This document shows positions 51,346 through 62,059 of a stretch of DNA of 64,000 nucleotides, piece by piece. This stretch comes from Orthonyx spaldingii (lineage: Eukaryota; Chordata; Aves; Passeriformes; Orthonychidae): positions 150,872 through 214,871 of the forward strand of contig VZTJ01001640.1 of assembly GCA_013397795.1 (NCBI GenBank), written 5' to 3'. Below the pieces are notes generated by a model. It made no database searches. It was not told the origin of the DNA and worked only from the letters and a program-made list of their open reading frames with translations. Each line of letters begins with the position of its first letter. The first letter of the stretch is position 1. The position numbers and the translations under genes are program-made.

Positions 51346-54344
51346 AATTGGCTAACTTCAAAGTACTGCTATTATTAACTGAATACAGAGCTGTGGAAAG
51401 ATGTAGCCGGCCAGTTTAATTCAAGTAGCCAGCTGAAGTTTCTGGTGTAAAAATATGGAGAGTTTGGTTTAGATTTTCCAAATGTTAGATTAAACAATGC
51501 AAATTTCTCAAAGAATATAACTTCATGTTTTCAGTTTGTAAAAATTTTTTACATATGAAATTTTTTTTTTTGTACAAGCAGCATTGCAACCATGACCAAG
51601 AGAGGCAAAGATTTTGCTCCCTGAAATAAAATTGGAATGAGTTTGAAGGAGCAATCCTACAATACGTTTTTATGTCCATAGTGGAGCAGTGCTCCCTCAA
51701 ATTTAGTAAAGAATTACAATTCTGAGCATCCAGCAGTTGTAGAAAATGGGTTATTTACCTATCATTCTTTCTATCCAGTACTATTACTGCCTTCTGCCCT
51801 TCACCCTGCACCTCTTGCTCTCAGCACCATGAGCTGTACACACAGGAGTCACAGCAGACACTGAGGCCACCACATGCTTGAAGCTTAGCAGTGCTGTCTG
51901 AGAGCAGAAATGTGTCCTTTCCATGAGAGACAGGCACATGGCTGAGATGGCTGAAGGTGGCTCTGCTCCACCAGCAACCTCCCATGGGCTGAGCCACAGC
52001 AACCTGTGTGTGTTCTTGAAGCACCACAGCTTGGGAGTTGACATTTGCTTAGACCATGACAGTGGTTCCTGTGCCTCATCTGGCAGGCAGCAACTGGTTA
52101 AATTGTGGCAAAGGGATCACTTTCAATTCTGTGACTATATCCGTAACATAATCTGGGATTTCAAAGGAGCCTTGGGCAATCAGCATCTCCCACTGCTTTG
52201 CTGTGGGCTTTGCATGTCTCCATCCCTTGGGGTCTCAGTTATAATTCCTAGAATAAAATAATGTCAAAAACTATTTTGAAAGTCTCCTAAATGTAATAAA
52301 AATTTATCCCTGAAGAATCACCAGTGACTGGTCTCTGTGTGCCAAATTTAGTTTTTAGTGTAGGGAGGAGAGGAATGAAAACAAACCTCTTAAACAATGA
52401 CATTGGGATCTGAATGTGCTGTGCCTCCCAAACCATCCAAAATCAAACACAAAAGGATACAAAGCATTCCCAAATTCCTTCCCTTCACTTCTCTTCTCAC
52501 AGCAACTCCAATGGACTAGAGACCTTGACTGAGAACAAGCTTACAACCACAGCAGTGATTTGGCTTCTCCTTCTCACTCCAGCATCCCTTCTCCATCTCC
52601 CTCCAGCAGCTGTTTGCAACACCTTGGATTTTTGATGGCTATTTCAAGTTCATCAGGAGCTTAAGGGATGAATGTGAAGAGGCCTGTCTGAAAAAGGACC
52701 TTGTTTGACTGGGCTTTAAGGGCCAGGCTGTGATTTGCTCTGTGCTGCTGTGCTACAGGAGAGAGCACGTTAGACATCAGTGCAACTTCCCTCAGAGGCA
52801 GCTGGGGTTGTTGCATGCTCAGGATCCCAGGAAAAAAAATGAAAAAAACTTCAGAAAACCTCATGAATTAAGAGCAGCAAGAGCAGCACTGCAATAAAAC
52901 TGATGCATGTTCAGCCAACAGGCTGGGAGAATTAGGGTGCAACATTTTTGCCTGAATTTCAGCTGGCTGAGGGAGGGCCAACTTCTCAGCTACTGCCACT
53001 CTTTGCTCAAGGCTAAGAGGAATTTGGCAGCTGAAGCCCCATCCTCTCATATTCATTAAAAACCCCATTTATTCTGCGTGATTTAGTGCTATGAGACACA
53101 TTAGGAAGCAGAAGCTAACTAGTACTTGAAAAGTTGCTTAGGTCTATGCTGCTAAAGATATTTAGGCACCTAAGCTGCTTCAGAAAAATTTTTCAAAAAT
53201 GCCAAGATGATTCATTTCTATTAATTTCAATAAGAGGCAGTTAAATGGTGCATTTATTTGTCACTGCCTAACTGCTTAAAAATTGGATGGTGCTGACTCT
53301 GAAGATTTAGGAGTCCTGGCTCTTCACCAGAGCCAAAATCCCATGAAGCAACCATCATTCTCCCTGTCCAAAGCTCCGTGTATTTTGGGGGCCGTTTGCT
53401 GTGTCTGTCCAGGTCTGCAGTCTTTTACTGCTGTTTCTACTTCAAAGGCAGCTGCATTTTAGTGCCTGGGGAAGGATTTGCTGTATACACATGGCCAGAC
53501 CTTGCTTAAGGTTTTCTAAATATTAAAGAAATGGAGAAGCTGAAGTCGCCCTGCGGGCTCATGTCCACCATCCCTCAGCCCAGGTGTGAGTCCCCATGAG
53601 TCCCCACAGTAAGGGTGGCCTGATGAAGTGCTGATTTTCATGACATGTGTTTGAAGAAGTAAAAATTAAATACTGACAATTTTTACACTCAGACGGAGTT
53701 CTTGGGTTTGCTTGACGTATTTTCTTGTGGTTTTTTTGGGCTGAGCTTTCAAGGCATGAGCAAGTGCCTAGAATGCAGAGATGGCTCTGGAAAGGGCAGA
53801 GCTCCCCACACACTGTGGTAAACTGGAACAGAGCAGGAGAAATCTCAGCTGCTGGCTTGGCTGGGAAACACAGGTTGAGGGTTGCAATTCTGTCTCTAGA
53901 TAGTGTCTCAGGGCTGGGAGCCAGCAGCCTGGGGTGGGGAGCTGCTAAGTTGTGTCACTCTTGTCTTGTGAGGGCACGACATGAAATTGATGCTTTCTGC
54001 GCCCGAGAGGAGGAAAACACAGTGGCAGTCACTGTGGGAGGGCACACATCCCAGTCTACTGACAGAGAGGCTGTCTCAGGTGTCTCTCTTCTCTGCAGAG
54101 ACAGCAGGGAAGGCAGCCAGGGTGGCTCAGATCTGCATTCGGTTGCACAGGGTCGGTCAAGCAGAGCGAAACACAAGGAAAATCTTTCTCCAGGTCCCCA
54201 GCTGAGTTTGCCCTGACACTACCCCACCTTGTTTGAGGAAGGCAAGAGTCTGGTTACTACGAGCACTTTTTGTTCATTAAACCTGAGCTGCAAGAACTAA
54301 TTTGCCTTTTGGGCAAGGTTGCTGAATACAAAGCTGTGCCTTGT

Positions 54345-54400
54345 CCCGCTCGCACGACGTGTCTGTGTGGGCACTCGCCCAGCGCATCAGGCGCTGCAGC
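54345..54400. other. Short CpG-dense spot
   Basis: Seven CpG occur in about 50 bases (CCCGCTCGCACGACGTG ... ACTCGCCCAGCGCATCAGG and onward). It is too small for an island. It could be part of a constrained element, or CpGs not yet lost by deamination. Confidence 0.3.
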
Positions 54401-55009
54401 ACTCCCAGCACCTCAGAGGTGGCAAAGGCCTTGCCTTGACGGGTGTGCAAGGCAAGATCCTGATTTTCCTGGCCTACAGTGAGAGCTTTTGTTTGGAACA
54501 CAACAGTGCTTGACATTTGCCACCTCACCTGAATTTTGCTGGTGCCAAAGCAGGTACCAATGAAGCACAGAGTGTTTTATCACGACAATCCTGGTGTCCA
54601 TTTCAACATGGAAGCCTTGGGATGACCCTTCCCAGGAAGCAAAACTGCCCACATTGCTAACTCCACAGGGGCTTGCACCTACCAAAGGGGTCAGACCCTG
54701 GCAGTTAAAACCACATTTACTGGGGATGCCACTCTCAGACAGACCCAGCCTTTCAAACCCAGATGGCAACAACTTTGAGACCGAAATCTCTCGGTGCCCC
54801 ACAGAGAAAGAGCAAAGGGAAGTTTACAAAAGGCCCATATGTGTCTGAGTCATTTTAAGCAGCTCAGGTACCGACACACCTCTTCCTTATCCAGAAACCT
54901 CCTCAGGGAAAGAAGGAAAGACATATGTTTGGCCTCTGCAGCAAGCTCTTATCTTGGCAGGAGAAAGCTATTGATGTTCATGTTTCACATTTCTGGCGCC
55001 CAAAACAGG

Positions 55010-55560
55010 TTCTGATGTTTAAAATGAGGCAGCGGTGGAACCTGTTTTAAATATGTAACAGTCTCGGAAAGGAGCAGTCTAATCACTTCATTATCCAACA
55101 CAGCAGAAAATGGTTTGAAACCCAAACTTGGGAGAGGGGGGCTTAGAGAAACCTTCCCCAACAAGACATTGCCAGCATTAACCCTGGTATTTATTGCTCA
55201 TTTTAACTATGGTGCACAGCAAGCATTTTCTCAGCCTCGCATTGCAAGAATATATAATTCATATGCTTAATATTTAGTCTCAGCTCTCCTTGCATATGTT
55301 ACAGAGCTGGAGACTGTTTGTGTGTTTGCTATATATCAGTTGACACCTCTGTAAAATCTTTATATTGAATGCCTTTGGCAACTATATGCCAAATAATAGC
55401 ATTACCATTTGTAATTTTCTTAGCTGCAGCTTTCCTGTAAGCTTTGCTCTATGCATTACAAGTAGGAAGGATTTAAAGAGCTTTATTGGTTCTCAAGTCT
55501 TCCTAATGACCTTTCCACGCTTTTGTAAGTCAAAATAACTTTTTTTCCCCTTGTCTCCTT
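55010..55560. promoter_or_regulatory. Candidate long conserved-type AT-rich regulatory block
   Basis: About 0.5 kb of non-repetitive DNA is full of AT-rich core words: TTTTAAATATGTAACAG, TCTAATCACTTCATTATCC, ATATATAATTCATATGCTTA, TTGCATATGTTAC, CAAATAATAGCATTACC and ATGCATTACAAG. It also has a 7-bp inverted repeat TTTGGCA/TGCCAAA at 55374-55393. This texture (long, unique, AT-rich, POU/homeodomain/MEF2-like words) is common in highly conserved vertebrate non-coding elements. Inferred. Confidence 0.35.
55374..55393. repeat. Inverted repeat TTTGGCA-N6-TGCCAAA
   Basis: Perfect 7-bp arms around ACTATA. The halves TTGGC/GCCAA are NFI half-sites, but the spacing between them is eight bases where palindromic NFI sites have five, so a standard dimeric NFI site is not supported. 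Confidence 0.7.
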
Positions 55561-55794
55561 GTGCATTTTCAAGTAAAACTGCAAGAGCTCTTAAGTAAAT
55601 AAGTAAGAAAAGCAGGTAAGCAGTGTCTCTGCCCCAGCTTTAACTCTCTGTTCCTCCTCTCTTAACTTCACAATCAGAATCCCCTGGTGTCACTCACAGA
55701 TTCTGTTGACTCTTGTCTTGCAGATGCTTTTCTTCCCTCACTCTCGTCTTCAGATCTGCTCATTATATTAGCTATGCTGGAAAAAGAAATAGAA

Positions 55795-55897
55795 AAGACC
55801 CCGTGAAAGATCGGGGCCCAGTGGTGCTAAGCACTGTACAAATAACACAAAGGCTGTCCTTGCCTCGGGACTCGCCGTGTAGGATTTAGACAATATG
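55795..55897 (-). repeat. Ancient amniote L2/L3- or MIR-type 3' tail, minus orientation
   Basis: GACCCCGTGAAAGATCGGGG, CCCAGTGGTGCTAAGCACTG, TACAAATAACACAAAGGCTG and TCCTTGCCTCGGGAC match, reading in reverse complement, the widespread amniote tail 'gggcaaggactgtc...gtttgtacagtgcctagcacaatggggccctgatc'. I recall this tail from reptile and bird genomes. The family name is uncertain (CR1-clade L3-like LINE or an associated SINE). The match is good over about 100 bases. Confidence 0.6.
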
Positions 55898-56074
55898 CCA
55901 CTGGGGAATAAATCAATAAATGGAAAGCAGAGGAGATATGTTTATACCTGTTAATGATTATGTGGAGTTTCAAGAGCCATATTATTTTCTTCTTTTATAA
56001 ATTCCTCTTGTTTTCATCAAAAATATCTCAGTGCTTCCCTGAATTGTCAGCTTTTGTTGTGTCTTCTCCATTAT

Positions 56075-56175
56075 GGGCTGTGAACTTCTCAGATCTGGGA
56101 CTGTGTGCTGTTCTTGTTTAGTTAGCACCAGGTACATTTACAGGGTTGTATATTTGCTTAATAAAAATAAATAAC
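56075..56175 (+). repeat. Ancient L2/L3-type 3' tail, plus orientation
   Basis: GGGCTGTGAACTTCTCAGAT, CTGGGACTGTGTGCTGTTCT, TAGTTAGCACCAGGTACA and the ending TTGCTTAATAAAAATAAATA follow the L2/L3-type 3' end ('gactgtgagctccttgagggcagggactgtgt...agcacctggcaca...caataaataa'). It lies about 180 bases from, and opposite in orientation to, the related tail at 55795-55897. Confidence 0.45.
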
Positions 56176-56179
56176 CAGC

Positions 56180-57710
56180 AGAAGTTCCAAGCTCAGAATT
56201 ACTCCAGACACAGCATTTTCCTTATTGCTTTGTCTTGTGGAAAACAAAGTACATTTTATCCTACGTTTATCATGTAGCTTATGTGGTACTTTTCATTTTG
56301 ATGTATGGCACGCTTTCTAATGTGTCTCCCCTCATGTCTCTTTATTACTAAAGTGTTTCGGTGGAAAAGTATATTACAAACAAATAAATAACTTTCAACT
56401 ACTGTCACTAGTCTAGCGAGAGAGCCACAGGAACAGGCTAGTTGGGTCCATTCATTACAAAGCCTTATTCATGACTTCATGGATATCTTTTTATTTTAAT
56501 GAATGCCTCTCACAGCTCTGTCCTAGCAAATATTCCTTTCCAGCTCTTATTTTCGTCTATCCTTCCAAAGGGATATTCAACCTGGTTCAAGGCACCTCAG
56601 AAACAAAAGCAAAATCCAGGCTAGTTTCCCCACAAATGAAATGTTTGGTCTTGTTGAGGGGAAAGGAGAAGGAGCAGAAAGGCAATGAATGGGAACTGGG
56701 CTGCTGGCTTGAATCTCTTGCTGTTTTTTCAGGGAGGGATGGGACCTGTGACCACTGCTGTTGCAATGAGCTCCTTTATTTCCCCATAATATTTTCCACT
56801 CTGGACAGCAACTGCTGCCCATGACACATCATCAGTGAACGTGGCTTTCCAGGACTCTGAAGGCACACCACCCATCAGCCATGGGGCAGAGTGGCACCTG
56901 AGCCCAGGCTCAGCCTATACTGAGCTACTGCCACAGAAACTCAGCCTCAGCCTCAGTTTTGAAACAAGCTGAGAAACACAAGTTTGGAAATCAAGGAATT
57001 GTGGACCATAGTTTGTTGGGGTGGAGAGCTGGATAGACAACTGTGACTGGTGTTATTTGCAGTCTGATTGGGGCATGACAATGAGCTGGTCATTGCTAGC
57101 CAGGGTCTAAACCTAATGAAAACGAGTTTAAATGCATGAAACTCTCTTTGTCCAGTTAGGAATGAAAGACAAAATCACAGCTTAAACGCTGCACCTGCAA
57201 ACCTTCATTAGAAGCACAAATCTGTTTTTAGTAACACAATAAAGGAGCAGGGGCAGGGGGTGCAGGTTGCACACACAAACAAGCTCTGTGCTCAGCAGGG
57301 ACAGGATCCCACCCCACCCCTGCTCTCCACCATCACCTTCCTGCTCCAAAGCCATGAATGCGCCTGAGGTTGTTTTACATGGGCTGGGTTGTACATGCAA
57401 AACTCCACGACAAGCCTATTAAAAGTGTGTTAAATTTCAATGCTCCTGTTTAGACTCCTTCACCAAGGTGTGGGTGCTAATTTATGGCAGCTGCTGGATC
57501 ACAAACCTATGGATGAATTGAGGAAGAGAAGGAGCTGGGCAAAGGAAAACTGAGAGTATGGCATGGTAATTCCTTCGGACAGGCCTGAAGCCGAAGAATT
57601 TCTGTTTGTTTGGTTTTGAGCACTTTCTATGAAAATGCAGTTAGAAAATAATTCTTTTAGCTCCGTCCTCTCTGCTCCCTGCCCCAGCCCAATTGTGTGA
57701 AAAAGCAGCT
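56180..57710. other. Non-coding stretch, no gene seen
   Basis: No gene recognised. A short TCAGCC repeat lies at about 56941-56955 and a G-rich patch at 57243-57262. The opposed frames at 56471-56824 (plus) and 56577-56822 (minus) cover the same bases without domain signals. Confidence 0.6.
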
Positions 57711-57754
57711 TTACCATAAACAGATTTTACTATATCAGAGTCAAATTTTACTAC

Positions 57755-57925
57755 ATCATTATAGGAGTGTTCCACTGGGTAATATGACTGGCCGCCCTAT
57801 CAGAAGACCAGTGCTAATGCCATAGTGAAAACATGCCATCACACTTCCCCAATAAAAACTTTTATTGTATCCCAGTGCACATTAAAAACAACACTAACTG
57901 CATTAATACATTGTAATTTACTTTT
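57755..57925. promoter_or_regulatory. Candidate element with palindromic CAATAAAA pair
   Basis: The block is unique sequence containing GGTAATATGACTGGCCGCCC, ATGCCATAGTGAAAACATGCC, the perfect palindrome at 57850-57867, and GCATTAATACATTGTAATTTAC. CAATAAAA is the preferred word of posterior (Abd-B class) HOX proteins. A regulatory role is inferred. Confidence 0.35.
57850..57867. repeat. Palindrome CAATAAAA-AC-TTTTATTG
   Basis: Two perfect 8-base arms face each other across two bases, giving one posterior-HOX-type CAATAAAA word on each strand. Confidence 0.85.
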
Positions 57926-58954
57926 GTATTATGGAGCAAATGACAAACCTGGTGCTAATGAGGTCATATTTTCCATTACCCCAATGCAAACTCTTGGTTA
58001 ATCCAGTCCTTGGAGATTTCCATGTGGAAGGCAGGAACACTTGTGTGTGCACATGTATGCACAGACACACACAGTGTGCACGTGCTGGTAAGGGATGCTT
58101 CCATTGTCAAACCCGGTGGCAGAATATAATTTTATTTTAAACTACTGCTTCTAAAACAAACATTTAATTTTAATTGCTCTGACATTTGCATTTTGTTCGC
58201 AAGGCAGTCTTTAACAGAAAGAAAAAACAAGTGATCCCTTCACCGATGGTGCCTTTTACTTGTGAAGCCTTTTTCACACTGTGGTGAACAGAAATGCGAT
58301 TCTTCTGTGCTGCAGAAGATGAGGCTGAATGGATTCTTTAGGGATTGCTTATATTTCAAGTGCAATTATTTAGGAAGCTGTAAGCTTTCCGTTTTATTTT
58401 GTCATGAGCGGAATGTTAGGAGAAAACTCATTTCTCAGGAGATATGGATGATTCTTTATTTCTAAACTTCCTGTGGTGTTTTCTTAATGATGCTATTAAA
58501 TGATTAAGCTTTTCTTTTATAAATTAAATCACCAAAATGAAATCATTAAGGCTCTCTCAGTTTTATTAAGCATAGTTATTTGCCATCATGTGTAAATTCA
58601 CTTAAGTAATCATCTACACTATCTGCTTTAAAATTGTGTTGGCAGCACCACGGGGAAAGTCAGTTCAGCATGGTGGATGGAGATATCCTTCTCTCCTCAT
58701 TTCAGAAGGCTCAAAATACACTGATGAGGGAGAAGAATGTGTTTATAGGAAGGCAAAGCAATGCCAAGGGTTTAGTGAATGACAGATCCCAGTTCCTGGC
58801 ACTGCAGCCAGTCTCTGGTAGGCACTTACCTACATCTGGGGCTTATGCTATGCCAATGGTAACGTAGAGCTGCACACAGGGGTAGCCTCTTCCCTTCCAG
58901 GGGACACAGAATTGGGGGCTCCATCGAGTCACATTAGTTAGCAAATTACTTTGT

Positions 58955-59025
58955 CTTCATTTTCCCTCCAGTCTCTTCCCTTCCTTTCTCTCTGTTTCTC
59001 TTCTCTGCTCTCTGCTATTTGTTCT
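58955..59025. repeat. Pyrimidine (C/T) tract
   Basis: About 70 bases are nearly all C/T on the plus strand (TTTTCCCTCCAGTCTCTTCC and onward). No acceptor AG with a convincing exon follows. Confidence 0.75.
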
Positions 59026-59439
59026 TGCCACATTTAGTCTCTGCTGATGAATTAGTCTGTTGCTCAGGGAGAAAATTGATCTTCACTCTTACAGAAGTTG
59101 CAAGACAAGTTATGCTTAGTTCAAGCTGTGGTATTTTGCTAGCCCGTGCTAGGATAAGAAATAGTTGGTACTGAGTATATAGACTTGAACTGCAGCTGCA
59201 GAAACTGAGAGTCTCACTTGTATTTACATTTAAAGCCTTCCCTGTAACTCTTAAAACCACTCTTCATTTTTAATGGTGTTTTACCAGGGAGGTCTTGTTT
59301 CTGGAAAGATTAAAAGGAGAAAGGATGGGAGATACTTTCAGAGGAGAGGGAAACACTGTATTTTTGTTGTCTTACACCGCAGCGTGTGGATGTTGTAAGG
59401 ATAGAATTGATGAGGCAAACTCATGACAACACAAGTATC

Positions 59440-59540
59440 CCAAGCACTCTTCCATGTGCCTAGGACAGGTAGGAATTATCCCTGGTGAAGCAGCTGAGGG
59501 AGGTGAGAAAGTTTGCTCTGCTGCAATGGGACAGCTTGAA
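59440..59540 (+). repeat. MIR-like ancient SINE fossil, plus orientation
   Basis: CATGTGCCTAGGACAGGTAG, GAATTATCCCTGGTGAAGCA and GCTGAGGGAGGTGAGAAAGT correspond in order to the MIR core ('gtgccaggcac', 'taggtactattattatcccca', 'gatgaggaaactgaggcacagagaggttaag'). Diverged; a weaker case than the copies at 36.2 and 28.2 kb. Confidence 0.4.
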
Positions 59541-61199
59541 AGTCTTAGAGCTGTCAAAGGCCAGGCTCCTGCCCTGGCTTCACATGGAGCAGGCTTGGTT
59601 TTGGCTGTCCCTCCTCTCATCACCAGAGAGCATGGAGATAACAGGGAAACTCAGTACTGGAGTTTGGCACGTGCTCAGAGGTTCACAGGCAGAGGGACAG
59701 TGTGCCTCTAGAGCAATCACACCTCTCTCAGCCATGGCAGAGGTTGTGGATTACATTTTTATTTTTTTCAAACCTACTGAAAATGAGAAATATAAAAATA
59801 GGGAGTAATGATTTCCCCCCTCCTGCTACTTTCAAACTTCATTAGTAAATATGCCCCAAGTCCACTCTGCATGTGGTCACTTTATCAGCTTCCTGTCAAA
59901 TAAATGAGCAAGTAAATATTTTCTATTTACTTAAAATATTTTCAGAAAGCTACATGTAAGTGATTCCATGGAAACATTCCTGAGGTGATTATATCCATTT
60001 ACCTACATTTTCAATTGCAAAAGCTGATAAAGTTGAAGGAATTTTAGAATAAAAAAAATCACTCTGAATGAAAAGTAGATGTTTAAAACATATTGAGTGC
60101 AACTTTTTGTCCTCAGATTAATTTTTCTGTGGCTCTTTCTTCTTTTGATCATTAGTTTGACAAACCTGAGAGACATTTGCAGAATAATTTTATATGGAGA
60201 AACTTGATTATTTTTTGTTATTACTGTTGTCTCATTTTGCTATTCCTGATGAGGAATTTTTGGGTCTAATATACCTCATCAACTTAAGATTCTTTACCTG
60301 AATTTTGCCTGTGTTCCTTCAAAAAGTCACTTATTTACTCAGGTTTTTCAGGAAGCCAAACATCCAGAAGTAAAGAAATAGTTCTCAGTTGATGGTAATG
60401 TTAATAAATAAAACCTAATTTACATTGTAAATCTATTTATGTGTATATATTTATTTGGTACTTATATGTTGTTAACATATATCTATTAGAACTTTAAAAT
60501 ACTCTGAAATACATGAAGGGCTTTTAAATTTGATGTGGAAGCATATTAAAACAAATGAAAGTCAGTAGTAAATCTGGAACAACATTATTGCAAACCTGAT
60601 GCAGATATCTCTGTTGTTTGCAGAGGAGCCTTTCTGTCAGAATAGTTTTGGCTGAATTTTCAATGAAAGAACTTAAACTACAGGAACAGTAAATTTCTTG
60701 ACTTGACAGAAAACATTGTTATATAGACAAATAACTGGCATGCCAGTAAATAAATGAAGCACATTTTCCAAACATCAATAGATGCCTGGGCAAAAGCTTT
60801 TTTAACAGGAACAGATTTTTTTGTGTGTGAGCAGTGGCTCCTGTATAGTGTTTGGAAAATGTACCCATATGTCTACTCACAAATAATGTTCACCTGTAAG
60901 GAAATGCACACCAGGTTTATGGATGCTATTGAGTATTCCCAGTCCTACCACTATGAATAATGATGCTTACATGCCCTCAAACATGAAAAATGCTCATCTG
61001 AATGCACTGAAATAGCCTGACATACAGGTTGTTGACATTATTTTTTAAATAAGTATTCGCAGGTGGAGTTGACGGCATTATCCCAGCCATGGGCCAGTGG
61101 AAGGAAGAGTTTTGGGAACTTAGCAGAAAACCAGTTGTCAGGGTTGGCTAAACCTGGGAGTTTGCTCCAAAGCACTCAGGGAGAGCAGTGAGGCTGGAG

Positions 61200-61356
61200 A
61201 TTTGGATTCCCCAGGGTGGGCAATTGCTCACTGCCTGTGAGACAGGCTGCAGGGCCTCAGGCAAATAACTTTGCTGCCTGTTGCCTCTTTTACCCCATTT
61301 GTAAGAACTGACTGGGTATAATTATGTATCTGCTGCTTTAGAAGATAAATTAGTTC
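61200..61356 (-). repeat. MIR-like ancient SINE fossil, minus orientation
   Basis: TTTGGATTCCCCAGG, CTCAGGCAAATAACTTTGCT, TGTTGCCTCTTTTACCCCAT, TTGTAAGAACTGACTGGGTA and TAATTATGTATCTGC, then TTAGAAGATAAATTAGTTC, match reverse-complemented MIR in order ('gattcgaacccagg', 'ccttgggcaagttacttaacct', 'tgcctcagtttccccatctgtaaaatgggg', 'ataataatagtacctacc', 'gaggattaaatgag'). Confidence 0.55.
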
Positions 61357-61819
61357 ATATTTGCAAAGCAGGTGGAGGGAAAAAAAAAAAAAAGAGCAAG
61401 TTACCTCTGGTCTTTTCACTCCTTTTACTAACTGCCCCTTGAAATTGCTTTCCTTTGCTAGGAGGAGATTACGAAATGCAAGCTGGTGTTCCTTCCTGAC
61501 ATACGATGTTCCTCTGAGCATTAAAATGCATTGACCTTTCTGGCAAGGTTGGCTGGTGTAAGCCAGAGCGATACAGGGGAGGCAGTGGGAAAGTTCTGCA
61601 CTAGCTACAACAGGTAGCAATTTGGCTTGCTGTGCCTGCATCCAAATTTTGTCTGTGGATTTGAGCCCTGGATCGCATGTTGCTAGGCGGATACTATTTT
61701 CAAACGTTTAAGGAAAGCTTTTGAGTGTAATGTGCACTTCTCTCCTTCAACATTTAAAGACTGCAGCAGTGGGAGAGGCATGCAGCATATCTGTAAAAGC
61801 CTGAAAGCTGATGAAATCT

Positions 61820-62055
61820 CAGTTAGATCTGTTATCTCCCAATGCTTTAAAGGTCTTCAGCTGGGAGATTAAAGAACAAGGTTACTGTGACAATTTGTTT
61901 ACACGCAGGGAGAGATTAAGATCTCGTTGAAAAGGAATAAAAATAACATCATCTTGAGCTGTCACAGCATGAAACCCATTGTAATCAACACTGGTCTGAT
62001 TTCAGGGATAATTTAAGACCAATTTATTATCTTAATTAAAAATAAGAGGAAGGGA
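61820..62055. promoter_or_regulatory. Candidate enhancer with FOX-type word and 8-bp inverted repeat
   Basis: ATCTCCCA (61834-61841) is repeated inverted as TGGGAGAT (61862-61869). A TGTTTAC forkhead-type word lies at 61896-61902, and TTTATTATCTTAATTAAAAA closes the block. The sequence is unique and free of open frames. A regulatory role is inferred from texture and motifs. Confidence 0.3.
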
Positions 62056-62059
62056 GAAT

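Larger units (their letters stand above)
50730..55005. other. Non-coding stretch, MIR-like fossil and one CpG-rich spot inside
   Basis: No gene recognised. The longest frame of the window (163 codons, plus strand, 53725-54216) lies here but overlaps other frames on both strands and shows no domain. The MIR-like fossil (51215-51345) and the CpG spot (54345-54400) are listed separately. Confidence 0.6.
57930..61195. other. Non-coding stretch with pyrimidine tract and MIR-like fossil
   Basis: No gene recognised. Alternating purine-pyrimidine sequence at 58040-58085 (TGTGTGTGCACATGTATGCA and following) could adopt Z-DNA. A C/T tract (58955-59025) and a MIR-like copy (59440-59540) are listed separately. 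The rest is AT-rich. Confidence 0.6.

Noticed and set aside
53725..54216. Longest open frame (163 codons, plus strand)
   Set aside because: Frames in other phases and on the minus strand are open over the same bases, the peptide shows no domain, and a frame this long is unremarkable in 64 kb of moderately GC-rich spots.
55374..55393. Palindromic NFI site
   Set aside because: The half-sites are eight bases apart rather than five, so the dimeric NFI consensus is not met.
61228..61641. 137-codon minus-strand frame
   Set aside because: Runs through the MIR-like fossil and an A run (61380-61393), so it is not a gene.
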